Assembly: GCF_014196305.1 (NCBI RefSeq)
Contig: NZ_JACIDJ010000010.1
Location: 28,116-92,115 of the forward strand
From: Roseococcus suduntuyensis
GTDB taxonomy: Bacteria; Pseudomonadota; Alphaproteobacteria; Acetobacterales; Acetobacteraceae
Length of the DNA: 64,000 nt
Direction: 5' to 3'
The position numbers were made by a program, and so were the translations under genes. The notes below the pieces were generated by a model. That model did not search any database. It was not told the origin of the DNA and saw only the letters and a list, made by a program, of their open reading frames with translations. Shown here piece after piece: positions 18,021 to 26,218 of this stretch. Position 1 is the first letter of the stretch; the number at the start of each line of letters is the position of its first letter.

Positions 18021-18869
18021 TCAGCCCCCCCCGCTGCCGAACATGCGCCGCAGGTCCACCACCCGGGAAAAGACCAGCAGCGTGACCATGATGGCCACCA
18101 CCAGCATGGTCGCCATCATGGTGCCGAGCCCCCAGCGGATCAGGTCCAGGATCTGCAGCGCGATCCATTCGGCCACCATCAGCGTGCGGCCCCCGCCCAG
18201 GATGGCGGGCGTGATGTAGAAACCCAGCGAGAAGATGAAGACCAGCACGCCGGCCGCGATCACGCCCGGCATGGAGAGCGGCAGGAACACCTGGCGGAAC
18301 ACCTGCCCGCGCGAGGCACCAAGCCCCCGCGCGGCCGCCAGCAGCCGCGGCTCGATCTCGCGCATGGAGGCCAGCATGGGCAGCACGGCGAAGGGCACCA
18401 TGTAGTGGACCATCCCCACCAGGATGCCGAATTCGTTCCACACCAGCGGCAGCGGTTCGCTGATCACGCCCGCCTGCATCAGCGTGTTGTTCACCAGGCC
18501 CTGGCGGCGCAGCAGCGTGACCCAGGCGAAGGCCCGCACCAGCACCGAGATCCACAGCGGCACCAGCACCGCCAGGATCCACCAGCTCCGCGCCCGCGGC
18601 GAGGCCAGCGTGATGGCATAGGCGATGGCATAGCCCAGCAGCAGCGCGAAGAAGGTGGTCAGCAGGCAGATGCGCAGCGTGGTGAAGATGACGCGCTGCA
18701 CCCCCTCCGAGGTCAGCAGCCGTTCGTAGTTGCCAAGCCCCGGCTCGGGCTCGGTGAAGGAGATGGTCAGCACCTGCACGATGGGCGCCACATAGAAGAA
18801 CAGCACCAGCGCCACGGCGGGCAGCAGCAGCAGCCACCAGCCCAGGCTCGCGCGGCCGGAGGCGTTCAT
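18021..18869 (-). CDS. ABC transporter permease, PotB type
   Basis: A 282-residue permease with an N-terminal membrane anchor near residues 10-35 and further segments, plus the EAA loop (L-L-A-A-A-R-G-L-G-A followed by F-L-P-L-S-M-P). Its ATG overlaps the ATPase stop by 4 bp, so the two are translated together. It pairs with the PotC-type permease in one transporter. Confidence 0.9.
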   Translation of the reverse strand: MNASGRASLGWWLLLLPAVALVLFFYVAPIVQVLTISFTEPEPGLGNYERLLTSEGVQRVIFTTLRICLLTTFFALLLGYAIAYAITLASPRARSWWILAVLVPLWISVLVRAFAWVTLLRRQGLVNNTLMQAGVISEPLPLVWNEFGILVGMVHYMVPFAVLPMLASMREIEPRLLAAARGLGASRGQVFRQVFLPLSMPGVIAAGVLVFIFSLGFYITPAILGGGRTLMVAEWIALQILDLIRWGLGTMMATMLVVAIMVTLLVFSRVVDLRRMFGSGGG

Positions 18870-19960
18870 GCCGCGTCCTCCTCGACCGGCACGGCGGCGT
18901 CCGCCGCCCAGCCCAGCCGCACCGGCAGCCCTTCGGCAGGTGCCACGGGCGATTGCCAGGCCGGCAGCACGGCGCGGATTTCGCCCAGATGCGCGGTCTC
19001 CACCACCAGCGAGAAGCCGGCACCCAGATAGGCGAAGGCACGCACCGTGCCCTCCACCACATTCTCGGCCGTCTCACCGGGGTTCAACACCGTGATCTTC
19101 TCCGGGCGCAGCGAGAGCAGGGCGCGCCCGCCATCACGCGGCATGTGGACCGGCCCCGCGAAGCGCACATGGATGCCCTGGCCCGGCGTCTCCAGCAGCA
19201 TCCCCGCCGCGTCCGGCCCGCGCGCGATGCCCTGCAGGAAGTTCGACTTGCCGAGGAAATCCGCCACGAAGCGGGTGCGGGGGCGTTCATAGAGTTCGCC
19301 AGGGCCGCCGAACTGCACCAGCTTGCCATGGTTGAGGATGGCGATGCGGTCGGAGAGCGACAGCGCCTCCTCCTGGTCATGCGTCACGTTCACGAAGGTG
19401 CGGCCGATGCGGCGGTGCAGCGCCTTCAGCTCCTCCTGGAGTTCGGCGCGCAGCTTCTTGTCGAGCGCGGAGAGCGGTTCGTCCAGCAGCAGCAGGTTGG
19501 GATCGAAGACCAGCGCGCGGGCCAGCGCCACGCGCTGCTGCTGCCCGCCCGAGAGCTGCTTCGGCAGGCGCTCCGCGAAGGCGGAAAGCTGCACGAGGTC
19601 CAGCGCCGCGCGCACCTTCGCCTCCCGGTCCGCGCGCGACTGGCCGCGCACGCGCAGCGGGAAGGCCACGTTGTCGGCCACGCTCATGTGCGGGAACAGC
19701 GCATAGCCCTGGAAGACCATCCCGAAATCGCGCTTCTCGGGGGGCAGGGGCGTGATGTCGCGCCCGTCCAGCAGCACATGCCCGTCGGTCGGTTCCACGA
19801 AGCCCGCCACCGCCATCAGGATGGTGGTCTTGCCCGAGCCGCTGGGGCCCAGCAGCGTCAGGAACTGGCCTTGCTCCACCTCCAGCGAGACATCGTCCAC
19901 CGCGGTGAAGTCGCCATAGCGCTTGGTCAGCCGGCGCAGCGAGAGGGCGTGGCCCTTCAC
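18866..19960 (-). CDS. ABC transporter ATP-binding protein, PotA type
   Basis: A 364-residue ATPase. Walker A is G-P-S-G-S-G-K-T-T, the signature is L-S-G-G-Q-Q-Q-R-V, Walker B is L-L-L-L-D-E-P-L-S-A-L-D, the switch His is in V-T-H-D-Q-E-E-A, and a C-terminal TOBE domain lies around residues 280-360. The start is GTG at 19960, overlapping the aldolase stop as GTGA, and the stop overlaps the next permease. It energises the importer with the permeases at 18021 and 17232 and, probably, the binding protein at 21681. Confidence 0.92.
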   Translation of the reverse strand: MKGHALSLRRLTKRYGDFTAVDDVSLEVEQGQFLTLLGPSGSGKTTILMAVAGFVEPTDGHVLLDGRDITPLPPEKRDFGMVFQGYALFPHMSVADNVAFPLRVRGQSRADREAKVRAALDLVQLSAFAERLPKQLSGGQQQRVALARALVFDPNLLLLDEPLSALDKKLRAELQEELKALHRRIGRTFVNVTHDQEEALSLSDRIAILNHGKLVQFGGPGELYERPRTRFVADFLGKSNFLQGIARGPDAAGMLLETPGQGIHVRFAGPVHMPRDGGRALLSLRPEKITVLNPGETAENVVEGTVRAFAYLGAGFSLVVETAHLGEIRAVLPAWQSPVAPAEGLPVRLGWAADAAVPVEEDAA

Positions 19961-20727
19961 GACTTGTAGTCCGGCTGCTGGCGATCCAGCTTGCGGCGCA
20001 GCGCCTGCCAGGGCAGCCAGCCCTTGGTGGGGCCGCTGCCGAACTGGTCGCGCGTGCGTTCCACCACCTCGGGCGGGGGCATGGTCAGCGCCTTGCCGCC
20101 CGATTGCGCGGCGAGCTGGATGCGGCAGGACTGCTCCAGGTAGTACATGTAGTAGAAGGCCTCGGCGACCGTGCGGCCCACCGTCAGCAGGCCGTGGTTG
20201 CGCAGGATCATGCAGTTGTGGCTGCCGAGGTCGCGCACCAGGCGCTGGCGTTCGGAGAGGTTGTCGTCCGCCGCGATGCCCTCGTACTCATGCACCGCCA
20301 CGCGCCCCGCGAACTCGATGCTGATCTGGTTCAGCGGCAGCAGCCCCTGTTCCTGCGCCGCCACCGCCATGCCCGCGATGGTGTGGGTGTGCATGACGCA
20401 GGCCGCGTCCTCACGCCCCGTGTGCACGGCGGAATGGATGACGAAGCCCGCCGGGTTCACGGGCCAGGAGGTCTCCTGCAAGGGCTCGCCCTCCGCATCC
20501 ACGGCGACAAGGGAGGAGGCCGTGATCTCCTCGAACAGCAGGCCGTAGGGGTTCACCAGGAAGCGATGGCCCGGTCCCGGCAGCCGCACCGAAAGGTGCG
20601 TGAACACCAGGTCCGTCATGCCGAAATGCGCGATGAGGCGATAGGCCGCGGCCAAATCCTCGCGCAGCTCCTGCTCGGTCGGCACGCGGTTCGGGTCGGG
20701 GCGGACGGGCGGCGGGGGAAGGGACAT
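19957..20727 (-). CDS. Class II aldolase/adducin-family protein
   Basis: A 256-residue class II aldolase-fold enzyme. Zinc-site histidines are seen in V-M-H-T-H-T-I-A-G near residue 115 and in I-L-R-N-H-G-L-L near residue 175. The family includes fuculose-phosphate aldolase and several decarboxylases, and the exact reaction is open. The start at 20727 shares one base with the stop of the dehydrogenase gene (TGATG), and the 3' end overlaps the ATPase start, so it is translated as part of the transporter operon. Confidence 0.87.
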   Translation of the reverse strand: MSLPPPPVRPDPNRVPTEQELREDLAAAYRLIAHFGMTDLVFTHLSVRLPGPGHRFLVNPYGLLFEEITASSLVAVDAEGEPLQETSWPVNPAGFVIHSAVHTGREDAACVMHTHTIAGMAVAAQEQGLLPLNQISIEFAGRVAVHEYEGIAADDNLSERQRLVRDLGSHNCMILRNHGLLTVGRTVAEAFYYMYYLEQSCRIQLAAQSGGKALTMPPPEVVERTRDQFGSGPTKGWLPWQALRRKLDRQQPDYKS

Positions 20728-21665
20728 CAATAGCCTCGCGCGGGATCGTAGAGATGGGGAAGCGTCTCGCCCCGCTCCAGCGCGGCGATGGCGCGGGCCA
20801 CATAGCGCGCGCGCTCGGCGCGGCTGGGCAGGCTGGCCACATGGGGGGTGACGATGATGGAAGGGTGCGCCCAGGCGGGGCTGCCGGCGGGCAGGGGCTC
20901 GGGCGTGAAGACGTCCAGCACCGCACCGGACAACTGCCCGGAATCGAGGGCCGCGATGATGTCCGGCAGCACCTGCTGCGCGCCGCGCCCCACCTGCACC
21001 AGCCCCGCGCCGCGCGGCAGTTTCGCCAGCAGGGGGGCGGCGATGAGGCCCTGGGTCTCGGCCGTCGCGGGCAGCAGGCAGACCAGCACGTCGCAGCCGG
21101 CCAGGAAGGCGTCGCGCTCCTCCGCGCCGGCGAAGCACTCCACGCCGGGGATGGATTTGCGGCTGCGCGACCAGCCGCGCACCGGAATGCCGAGCGCGCG
21201 CAGCATCTCGGCCGAGCGCTGGCCCATGGCGCCCAGGCCCATGATGCCAACCGTGCGGTCGGCGGCGGCGAAGGGCGGGTCCACCGCCGCCCATTCGGAC
21301 GCCACCTGGGCCAGCGCCATGCGCCGCGCCTCCTTGGCCAATGACAGCACGGACCAGACCACGAATTCGCCCATGCGCTGCGTCGCTTCCTCCGGCACGC
21401 AGCGCACGATGGGCACGCCGGGCGGCAGGGTCGGGTCCGCCACGATGTGGTCCACCCCCGCGCCCGAGCCGAAGATGGCGCGCAGCCGCGGCATGGCGGC
21501 GAGCCGCCCTGGCTCCGGGTCCCAGACCAGGGCGTAGTCCACCATCTCCGGCGTCACGTCCGGGTCGTTCCAGTCCCGGACCTCCAGGCCCGGCACCAGG
21601 TCACCGAAGCCGCGACGCCATTCCAGGACGGCCTCGGGGCCGCCCGACTTCACCACCAGGATCAC
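20727..21665 (-). CDS. D-2-hydroxyacid dehydrogenase, GhrA-like
   Basis: A 312-residue NAD(P)-dependent dehydrogenase resembling glyoxylate/hydroxypyruvate reductase A. The nucleotide motif is V-G-I-M-G-L-G-A-M-G near residues 138-147, a basic W-S-R-S-R-K follows as expected for NADPH preference, and the catalytic Glu-His end is E-P-L-P-A followed by V-T-P-H-V-A-S. The catalytic Arg position is in V-G-R-G-A. It lies 15 bp downstream of the binding-protein gene. It may reduce the keto product released by the coupled aldolase, which is an inference. Confidence 0.87.
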   Translation of the reverse strand: MILVVKSGGPEAVLEWRRGFGDLVPGLEVRDWNDPDVTPEMVDYALVWDPEPGRLAAMPRLRAIFGSGAGVDHIVADPTLPPGVPIVRCVPEEATQRMGEFVVWSVLSLAKEARRMALAQVASEWAAVDPPFAAADRTVGIMGLGAMGQRSAEMLRALGIPVRGWSRSRKSIPGVECFAGAEERDAFLAGCDVLVCLLPATAETQGLIAAPLLAKLPRGAGLVQVGRGAQQVLPDIIAALDSGQLSGAVLDVFTPEPLPAGSPAWAHPSIIVTPHVASLPSRAERARYVARAIAALERGETLPHLYDPARGY

Positions 21666-21680
21666 AAGAAATACCCTATG

Positions 21681-22787
21681 TCAGCCGGTCACCATGTCGA
21701 TGTAGTCGGCATTCACCCGGGCGTAGTTCTCGCCCCACCAGCGCCCGTTCTGCGCCACCTGCACGGCGGCGTTGGCGGGCTCTGTCGGGTTGAAGCGCTT
21801 GTATTCCTCGGGGACGAGAGGTGCGGCGGCGGGGTTGGTCGGGCCATTGCCGAAGAACTTCAGCAATTCCACCTGCTGCTCGGCATTGGCCAGCATCGAG
21901 GCCAGCAGCCGCTGCGCCGCCGCCCCGGCCGGGTTGCCGCGCGGGCTGACGAAGATGCCGGGCTGGAGGATGCCCTGGTTCCAGATGAACTTGAACCGGC
22001 CGTTGCTCTCCTGTTCCAGCACCTTGGCGCGGGTGTGCCAGATCTGGCCCATCACCGCCTCGCCCGTGCGGATGAACTGCTCCGACTCCGCGCCCGAGGT
22101 CCAGAAGACCAGGTTGCGCCGGATCTCCCGCACGCGGGCAAGGCTGGCCCGCACATCCAGCGGATACAGCTCCGGCAGGGGGCGCCCCAGCGACATCTGC
22201 GCCGCGTCCAGCGCGCCAGCGGCATCGCGCCGCAGCAGCCGCGTGCCGGGGAAGCGGCGCAGATCCCAGAAATCCGCCCAGCTTGTGGGGGCCGTCTGGA
22301 ACTTCGTGCTGTCATAGACGAGCACATTGCTGAAGGAATAGGACGCGGCGCCATGCTCCAGCGCGAAGGTCGGGCCGAGCACGTGCTCGCGGTTCACCAC
22401 ATTGTAGTCCACCGGGTTCAGCAGGTTCATGCCCCCCAGCAGGAAGGCGGATGTGGCGGAGCTGTCGCAAAGGTCCCAGGTGACGCGCCCGCTCTCCACC
22501 ATGGAGCGGATGCGGCCGGCGGACGGTCCCGTGCTGTCCTGCACCACGCGGAAGCCCGGATTGGCGGCCATGAAGGGCTCGCCATAGAAGCGGCCGAAGG
22601 CCTGGTTGGCCATGCCGCCCCAGTTCACCATCACGATGTTCTGCGGCGTCTGCGCCCCGGCCTCGCCGGCGGCGGCCGCGCCCATGCCGAGCGCGGCCAG
22701 GCCCGCCAACAGGGTGCGGCGGTCCATCTCCCCGCGCCGGTATTTCGCCAGCGCCAGTTCGACGCAATCCTGCTGGAAGCTCTGCAT
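21681..22787 (-). CDS. Extracellular solute-binding protein of Pot-type ABC transporter
   Basis: A 368-residue binding protein with a Tat-like leader that starts late: M-D-R-R-T-L-L-A-G-L-A-A-L-G after about 20 polar residues, ending near G-A-Q. The mature part opens with I-V-M-V-N-W-G-G-M, typical of PotD/iron-class binding proteins. The frame is open upstream to 22928, but the ATG at 22787 with GGAGA 8 bases before it fits the leader. It is first of a six-gene operon (binding protein, dehydrogenase, aldolase, ATPase, two permeases). Confidence 0.88.
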   Translation of the reverse strand: MQSFQQDCVELALAKYRRGEMDRRTLLAGLAALGMGAAAAGEAGAQTPQNIVMVNWGGMANQAFGRFYGEPFMAANPGFRVVQDSTGPSAGRIRSMVESGRVTWDLCDSSATSAFLLGGMNLLNPVDYNVVNREHVLGPTFALEHGAASYSFSNVLVYDSTKFQTAPTSWADFWDLRRFPGTRLLRRDAAGALDAAQMSLGRPLPELYPLDVRASLARVREIRRNLVFWTSGAESEQFIRTGEAVMGQIWHTRAKVLEQESNGRFKFIWNQGILQPGIFVSPRGNPAGAAAQRLLASMLANAEQQVELLKFFGNGPTNPAAAPLVPEEYKRFNPTEPANAAVQVAQNGRWWGENYARVNADYIDMVTG

Positions 22788-23142
22788 CCGTCTCTCCTGC
22801 CCGTGCCTGTCGGGTGCGCGGCGGTGTTTTCGCACGGCGCAGCCATCCCAGACGCAACTCGATGGTTGCCGTGGCGCCAGCGTCAGTCTCCCGGGCCGGA
22901 TCACACCACGCCGCGGCGCGCGCCGCAATCATGGCGATGGCGCGAGGCTTGGGGCTAGCGTCTGATCGCCTTTGGCGGAATCGCCAAAGGCGTGAATCAG
23001 CCGCTCGGCGAGGCCGGAAACGGCGTCTGATCGCCTTTGGCGGAATCGCCAAGGGCGTGAATCAGCCGCTCGGCCAGGCCGCAAGCGTGGTCACCGAAAG
23101 GTGATCTCGCTGTAGGCTGCCGCGCCCTGTCCGGAGAAGCCC
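22788..23142 (-). other. 355-bp gap between divergent genes
   Basis: Holds the likely promoters of the minus-strand transporter operon and of the plus-strand amidohydrolase gene, plus two bulged palindromes at 22962-23065. A short hairpin (TCACC-GAAA-GGTGA) lies near 23090-23103. I see no convincing gene or RNA. The word GGGCTAGCGTCTGATCG at 22952-22968 is identical to the stop-codon junction at 10718-10734, so this stretch may be the remnant of a gene end. Confidence 0.6.
22962..23065 (+). repeat. Two bulged palindromes, plus-strand orientation
   Basis: Copies at 22962-23000 and 23027-23065, spaced 65 bp. Each is CTGAT, CGCCTTTGGCG, a GAAT loop, the matching arm, unpaired TGA and ATCAG. Copy 2 differs by one A-to-G change in the right arm that still allows G-U pairing on the plus strand. 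The stem sequence differs from that at 10729 while outer arms and bulge are the same. This is the only locus of the family that does not directly follow a gene end visible today. Confidence 0.88.
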
Positions 23143-24762
23143 ATGAACGCCGAATTCGTCCTGCTCAACGCCCGCATCGCGACCATGGGAGGGCAGGGGG
23201 ATTTGACCGGCGGGCTGGCCTCCCTGGGCGGGCGGATCGTGGCCATGGGCGAAGATTTCGCCATGCGCCAGCACATCGGCGCCGAGACGCGGGTGCTGGA
23301 TGCGGGGGGTGCCCGCGTCATTCCCGGCATCGTGGACAGCCATTGCCATCCGGACGCCTATGCCGTGCGGCTGAAGGGCTGGACGCTGGTCTCGCCCGAC
23401 CGCGTGGCCAGCCGCGAGGCGCTGCTCTCCACCATCCACCGCGTCTGCGCGGCCCTTCCCCCCGGCCGCTGGGGCGCCTTCTACCGGCTGAACGAGCGTG
23501 CCAGCGGTGGCTATCCCACGCGCGAGGAGCTGGACGCCGCCGGCGCCGGCCGCCCCGTCTTCATCCTGCGCACGGATGGGCATATGGGCCTCGCCAACCG
23601 CGCCGCCTTCGCCGCCTGCGGCCTGGCGGACGATGTGGCGGACCCGCCCTTCGGCGCCTTCGGCCGCGACCCGGCCACGGGTGCGCTCACCGGCCTGGTG
23701 CGCGAGACGGCGGCGCACATCTTCCTCGACGCCATCCACGCCACCGACCGCGAATCCGACATCATGGACGGCATGGAGATGGTGCAGGACCAGTGCCTCG
23801 CGCATGGCATCACCTCGGTCGGCAACGCGCTGACGCCAACCCAGGCCATCCGCGCCTTCCAGGCCATGCGGCGCGAGGGGCGGCTGCGGATGCGCCTCGG
23901 CATCATGGCGTCGGGCCGCGACGTGCCATTGGTGCCGCATCTGATCGGCGCGGGCATCCGCTCGGGCTTCGGCGATGAATGGCTGCGGCTGATCGGCGTG
24001 GAATGGTGCCCGGATTGCTCCACCTCCGGACGCACCGCCGCCTATTGGGACCCCTATCTCGGCACGCCCGTCCCCGGCGAACCGGTGCCCAACACCGGCA
24101 TGCTGCTCTACGACAAGGCGGACCTGACGGAGCGCGTCACCGCCGCGCACAAGGCCGGGCTGCAGGTGATGATCGAGGGCGTGGGCGACCGCGGCATTGA
24201 TTTCGCACTCGACGTGATGGAGGCGGCGCTGGCCGCGCACCCCGCCCAGGACCACCGCATGCGCGTGGAACACTGCTGCTTCGTGACGCCCGCCATCCTG
24301 GCGCGGCTGAAGCGCGGCGGTTTCGTGGATTCCTCCGCGACCGGCTTCATGGACGAACTCGGCGAGGCCTATGTCGCCAACCGCGGCCAGGAGGCCATGC
24401 GCCACATGTGGCCGCACCGCAGCCTGATCGCGGCGGGCGTACCGGCGCCCGGCCATTCGGACTTCGCCGTCTGCCGCGTGAACCCCTTCACCGCGCTGGC
24501 CGCGATGGTCACGCGCCGCACGCAGACGGGTGCGGACCTCGACGCCAGCGAGGCCATCACCGCGCGCCAGGCCCTGGCCGCCTACACCACGCTGGGCGCC
24601 TTCGCGCAGCGCGAGGAGCATGACAAGGGCAGTCTCGACATGGGCAAGCTGGCGGACTTCGCCGTGCTCGACACCGACATCCTGGAGTGCGACCCGGCCG
24701 CCATTCGTGCAACGCGCGTGACGGCGACGGTGGTGGGCGGCGTTCTTCGGCATGGGGGGTGA
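23143..24762 (+). CDS. Amidohydrolase family 3 protein (YtcJ-like)
   Basis: A 539-residue metal-dependent hydrolase. The metal motif is D-S-H-C-H-P-D near residues 65-71 after V-I-P-G-I-V. Further likely ligands are His in H-R-M-R-V-E-H-C-C and the Asp in A-P-G-H-S-D-F near residue 440. A C-terminal composite beta domain closes with G-K-L-A-D-F-A-V-L-D. Family members cleave amide or cyclic C-N bonds of unknown natural substrates. A GGAGAA precedes the ATG by 6 bases. There is no signal peptide. Two flavin monooxygenases follow on the same strand. Confidence 0.88.
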   Translation: MNAEFVLLNARIATMGGQGDLTGGLASLGGRIVAMGEDFAMRQHIGAETRVLDAGGARVIPGIVDSHCHPDAYAVRLKGWTLVSPDRVASREALLSTIHRVCAALPPGRWGAFYRLNERASGGYPTREELDAAGAGRPVFILRTDGHMGLANRAAFAACGLADDVADPPFGAFGRDPATGALTGLVRETAAHIFLDAIHATDRESDIMDGMEMVQDQCLAHGITSVGNALTPTQAIRAFQAMRREGRLRMRLGIMASGRDVPLVPHLIGAGIRSGFGDEWLRLIGVEWCPDCSTSGRTAAYWDPYLGTPVPGEPVPNTGMLLYDKADLTERVTAAHKAGLQVMIEGVGDRGIDFALDVMEAALAAHPAQDHRMRVEHCCFVTPAILARLKRGGFVDSSATGFMDELGEAYVANRGQEAMRHMWPHRSLIAAGVPAPGHSDFAVCRVNPFTALAAMVTRRTQTGADLDASEAITARQALAAYTTLGAFAQREEHDKGSLDMGKLADFAVLDTDILECDPAAIRATRVTATVVGGVLRHGG

Positions 24763-24900
24763 CGTGCAACACCACCTGCCCCATAGTTCCCCTCAACAAC
24801 GCCAGACCAACGCACGGCCCGCCCCACGATCAGGAGGCCGCTTGCCCATCGTCCCGCCGCCCGAATCGGGGCGCGTTGCGCCCCGCCGTCAGGCCCAGCC

Positions 24901-26205
24901 ATGACCGCGCGTCGCATGCACCTCGTGGCCTATCTCAAGACGGGCCCCACCGCGAACCACCCGGGCGCCTGGCGCCACCCGGCCGCGGCACTGGACGACA
25001 TCTTCGACCCCGGCCGCTACGAACACATCGCGCGCGTGCTGGAGGCGGCGCGGTTCGACGGCTGCTTCTACGCCGACACCTTCGGCCTGCAGGACATCCA
25101 TGGCGGCAATTTCGACGCCACGCTGCGCCATGGCGGGCAGATCAGCTACCTCGACCCCATGATGGTGCTGCCGCTGATGGCGCGCGCCACGCGCCACCTG
25201 GGGCTGGGCGCCACCCTCTCGACCAGCTTCGCGCACCCCTATGCGCTGGCGCGCAGCCTGGCCTCGCTGGACCATCTCAGCGGCGGGCGCGCGGCGTGGA
25301 ATGTCGTGACCTCGGCCACCGATCTGGAGGCGCGCAATTTCGGGATGGATGGCATTCCGGCCAAGGGCGAACGCTATGACCGCGCCGATGAGGCGCTGGA
25401 AGCCTGCTGCGCGCTTTGGGATGGCTGGGAGGAAGGCGCGCTGGTGAAGGACCGCGCGGCGGGCGTCTTCGTGGACCCATCCCGCGTGCATTACACCAAT
25501 TACGAAGGCCGCTTCGTCCGCACGCGCGGGCCGCTCTCCATCCCGCGCAGCCCGCAGGGGCGGCCGGTATTGATGCAGGCCGGCTCCTCCGAGCGCGGGC
25601 GCGAATTCGCCGCGCGCTGGGCCGAGATCATCTTCGTCACACCCCACCAGCGCGAGGACGCCGTCGCGTTTCGCCAGGACATGCACGCGCGCCTCGTCGC
25701 TGCCGGCCGCCGCCCGGAGGATTGCAAGATCCTGCCCAGCTTCGCCCTGGTCCTGGCCGAGACGGACAGCATCGCGCGCGAGAAGCACGATCACCTGCAA
25801 TCCCTCATCACGCCCGACGCGCAGATGATGCTGAACTCCGCCCTGGTCGGCGTGGACCTGACGCGCCACCAGACCGCGCGCGAGGTGGCGCAGGCGCAGG
25901 GCAACCAGGGCATCGCCGGCTCCACCGACCGCGTGCTGGCCCAGGCGCGCGCCGAGGGTCTGGGCTTCGCCGAAGCGGCCGCCAAGCCCCGCGGCCTTCT
26001 GGTCGGCTCCGCCGCCACCGTCGCCGACATGCTGGAGGAATGGTTCAGCACCGAGGCCTGCGACGGCTTCATCTTCTGGCCCACCGTCTTCCCTTCGATG
26101 TTCGAGGACGTGGCCCGCCTCCTCGTGCCCGAACTCCAGCGCCGCGGCCTGTTCCGCCGCGACTATGCCGGCGCCACGCTGCGCCAGAACCTCGCCTCCC
26201 CATGA
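24901..26205 (+). CDS. LLM-class flavin monooxygenase, NtaA/SnaA/DszA-like
   Basis: A 434-residue FMNH2-dependent monooxygenase of the nitrilotriacetate monooxygenase component A group, a TIM-barrel bacterial-luciferase relative. Typical segments are L-S-T-S-F-A-H-P-Y, L-S-G-G-R-A-A-W-N-V-V-T-S (about residues 124-136), N-F-G near 145, and R-G-P-L-S-I-P-R-S-P-Q-G-R-P-V-L-M-Q-A-G-S-S. These enzymes need a separate flavin reductase; none is in the window. The 138-bp gap before it lacks a clear gene. It is followed after 13 bp by a paralogue. Confidence 0.9.
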   Translation: MTARRMHLVAYLKTGPTANHPGAWRHPAAALDDIFDPGRYEHIARVLEAARFDGCFYADTFGLQDIHGGNFDATLRHGGQISYLDPMMVLPLMARATRHLGLGATLSTSFAHPYALARSLASLDHLSGGRAAWNVVTSATDLEARNFGMDGIPAKGERYDRADEALEACCALWDGWEEGALVKDRAAGVFVDPSRVHYTNYEGRFVRTRGPLSIPRSPQGRPVLMQAGSSERGREFAARWAEIIFVTPHQREDAVAFRQDMHARLVAAGRRPEDCKILPSFALVLAETDSIAREKHDHLQSLITPDAQMMLNSALVGVDLTRHQTAREVAQAQGNQGIAGSTDRVLAQARAEGLGFAEAAAKPRGLLVGSAATVADMLEEWFSTEACDGFIFWPTVFPSMFEDVARLLVPELQRRGLFRRDYAGATLRQNLASP

Positions 26206-26218
26206 AAGGCCGCTTGCG

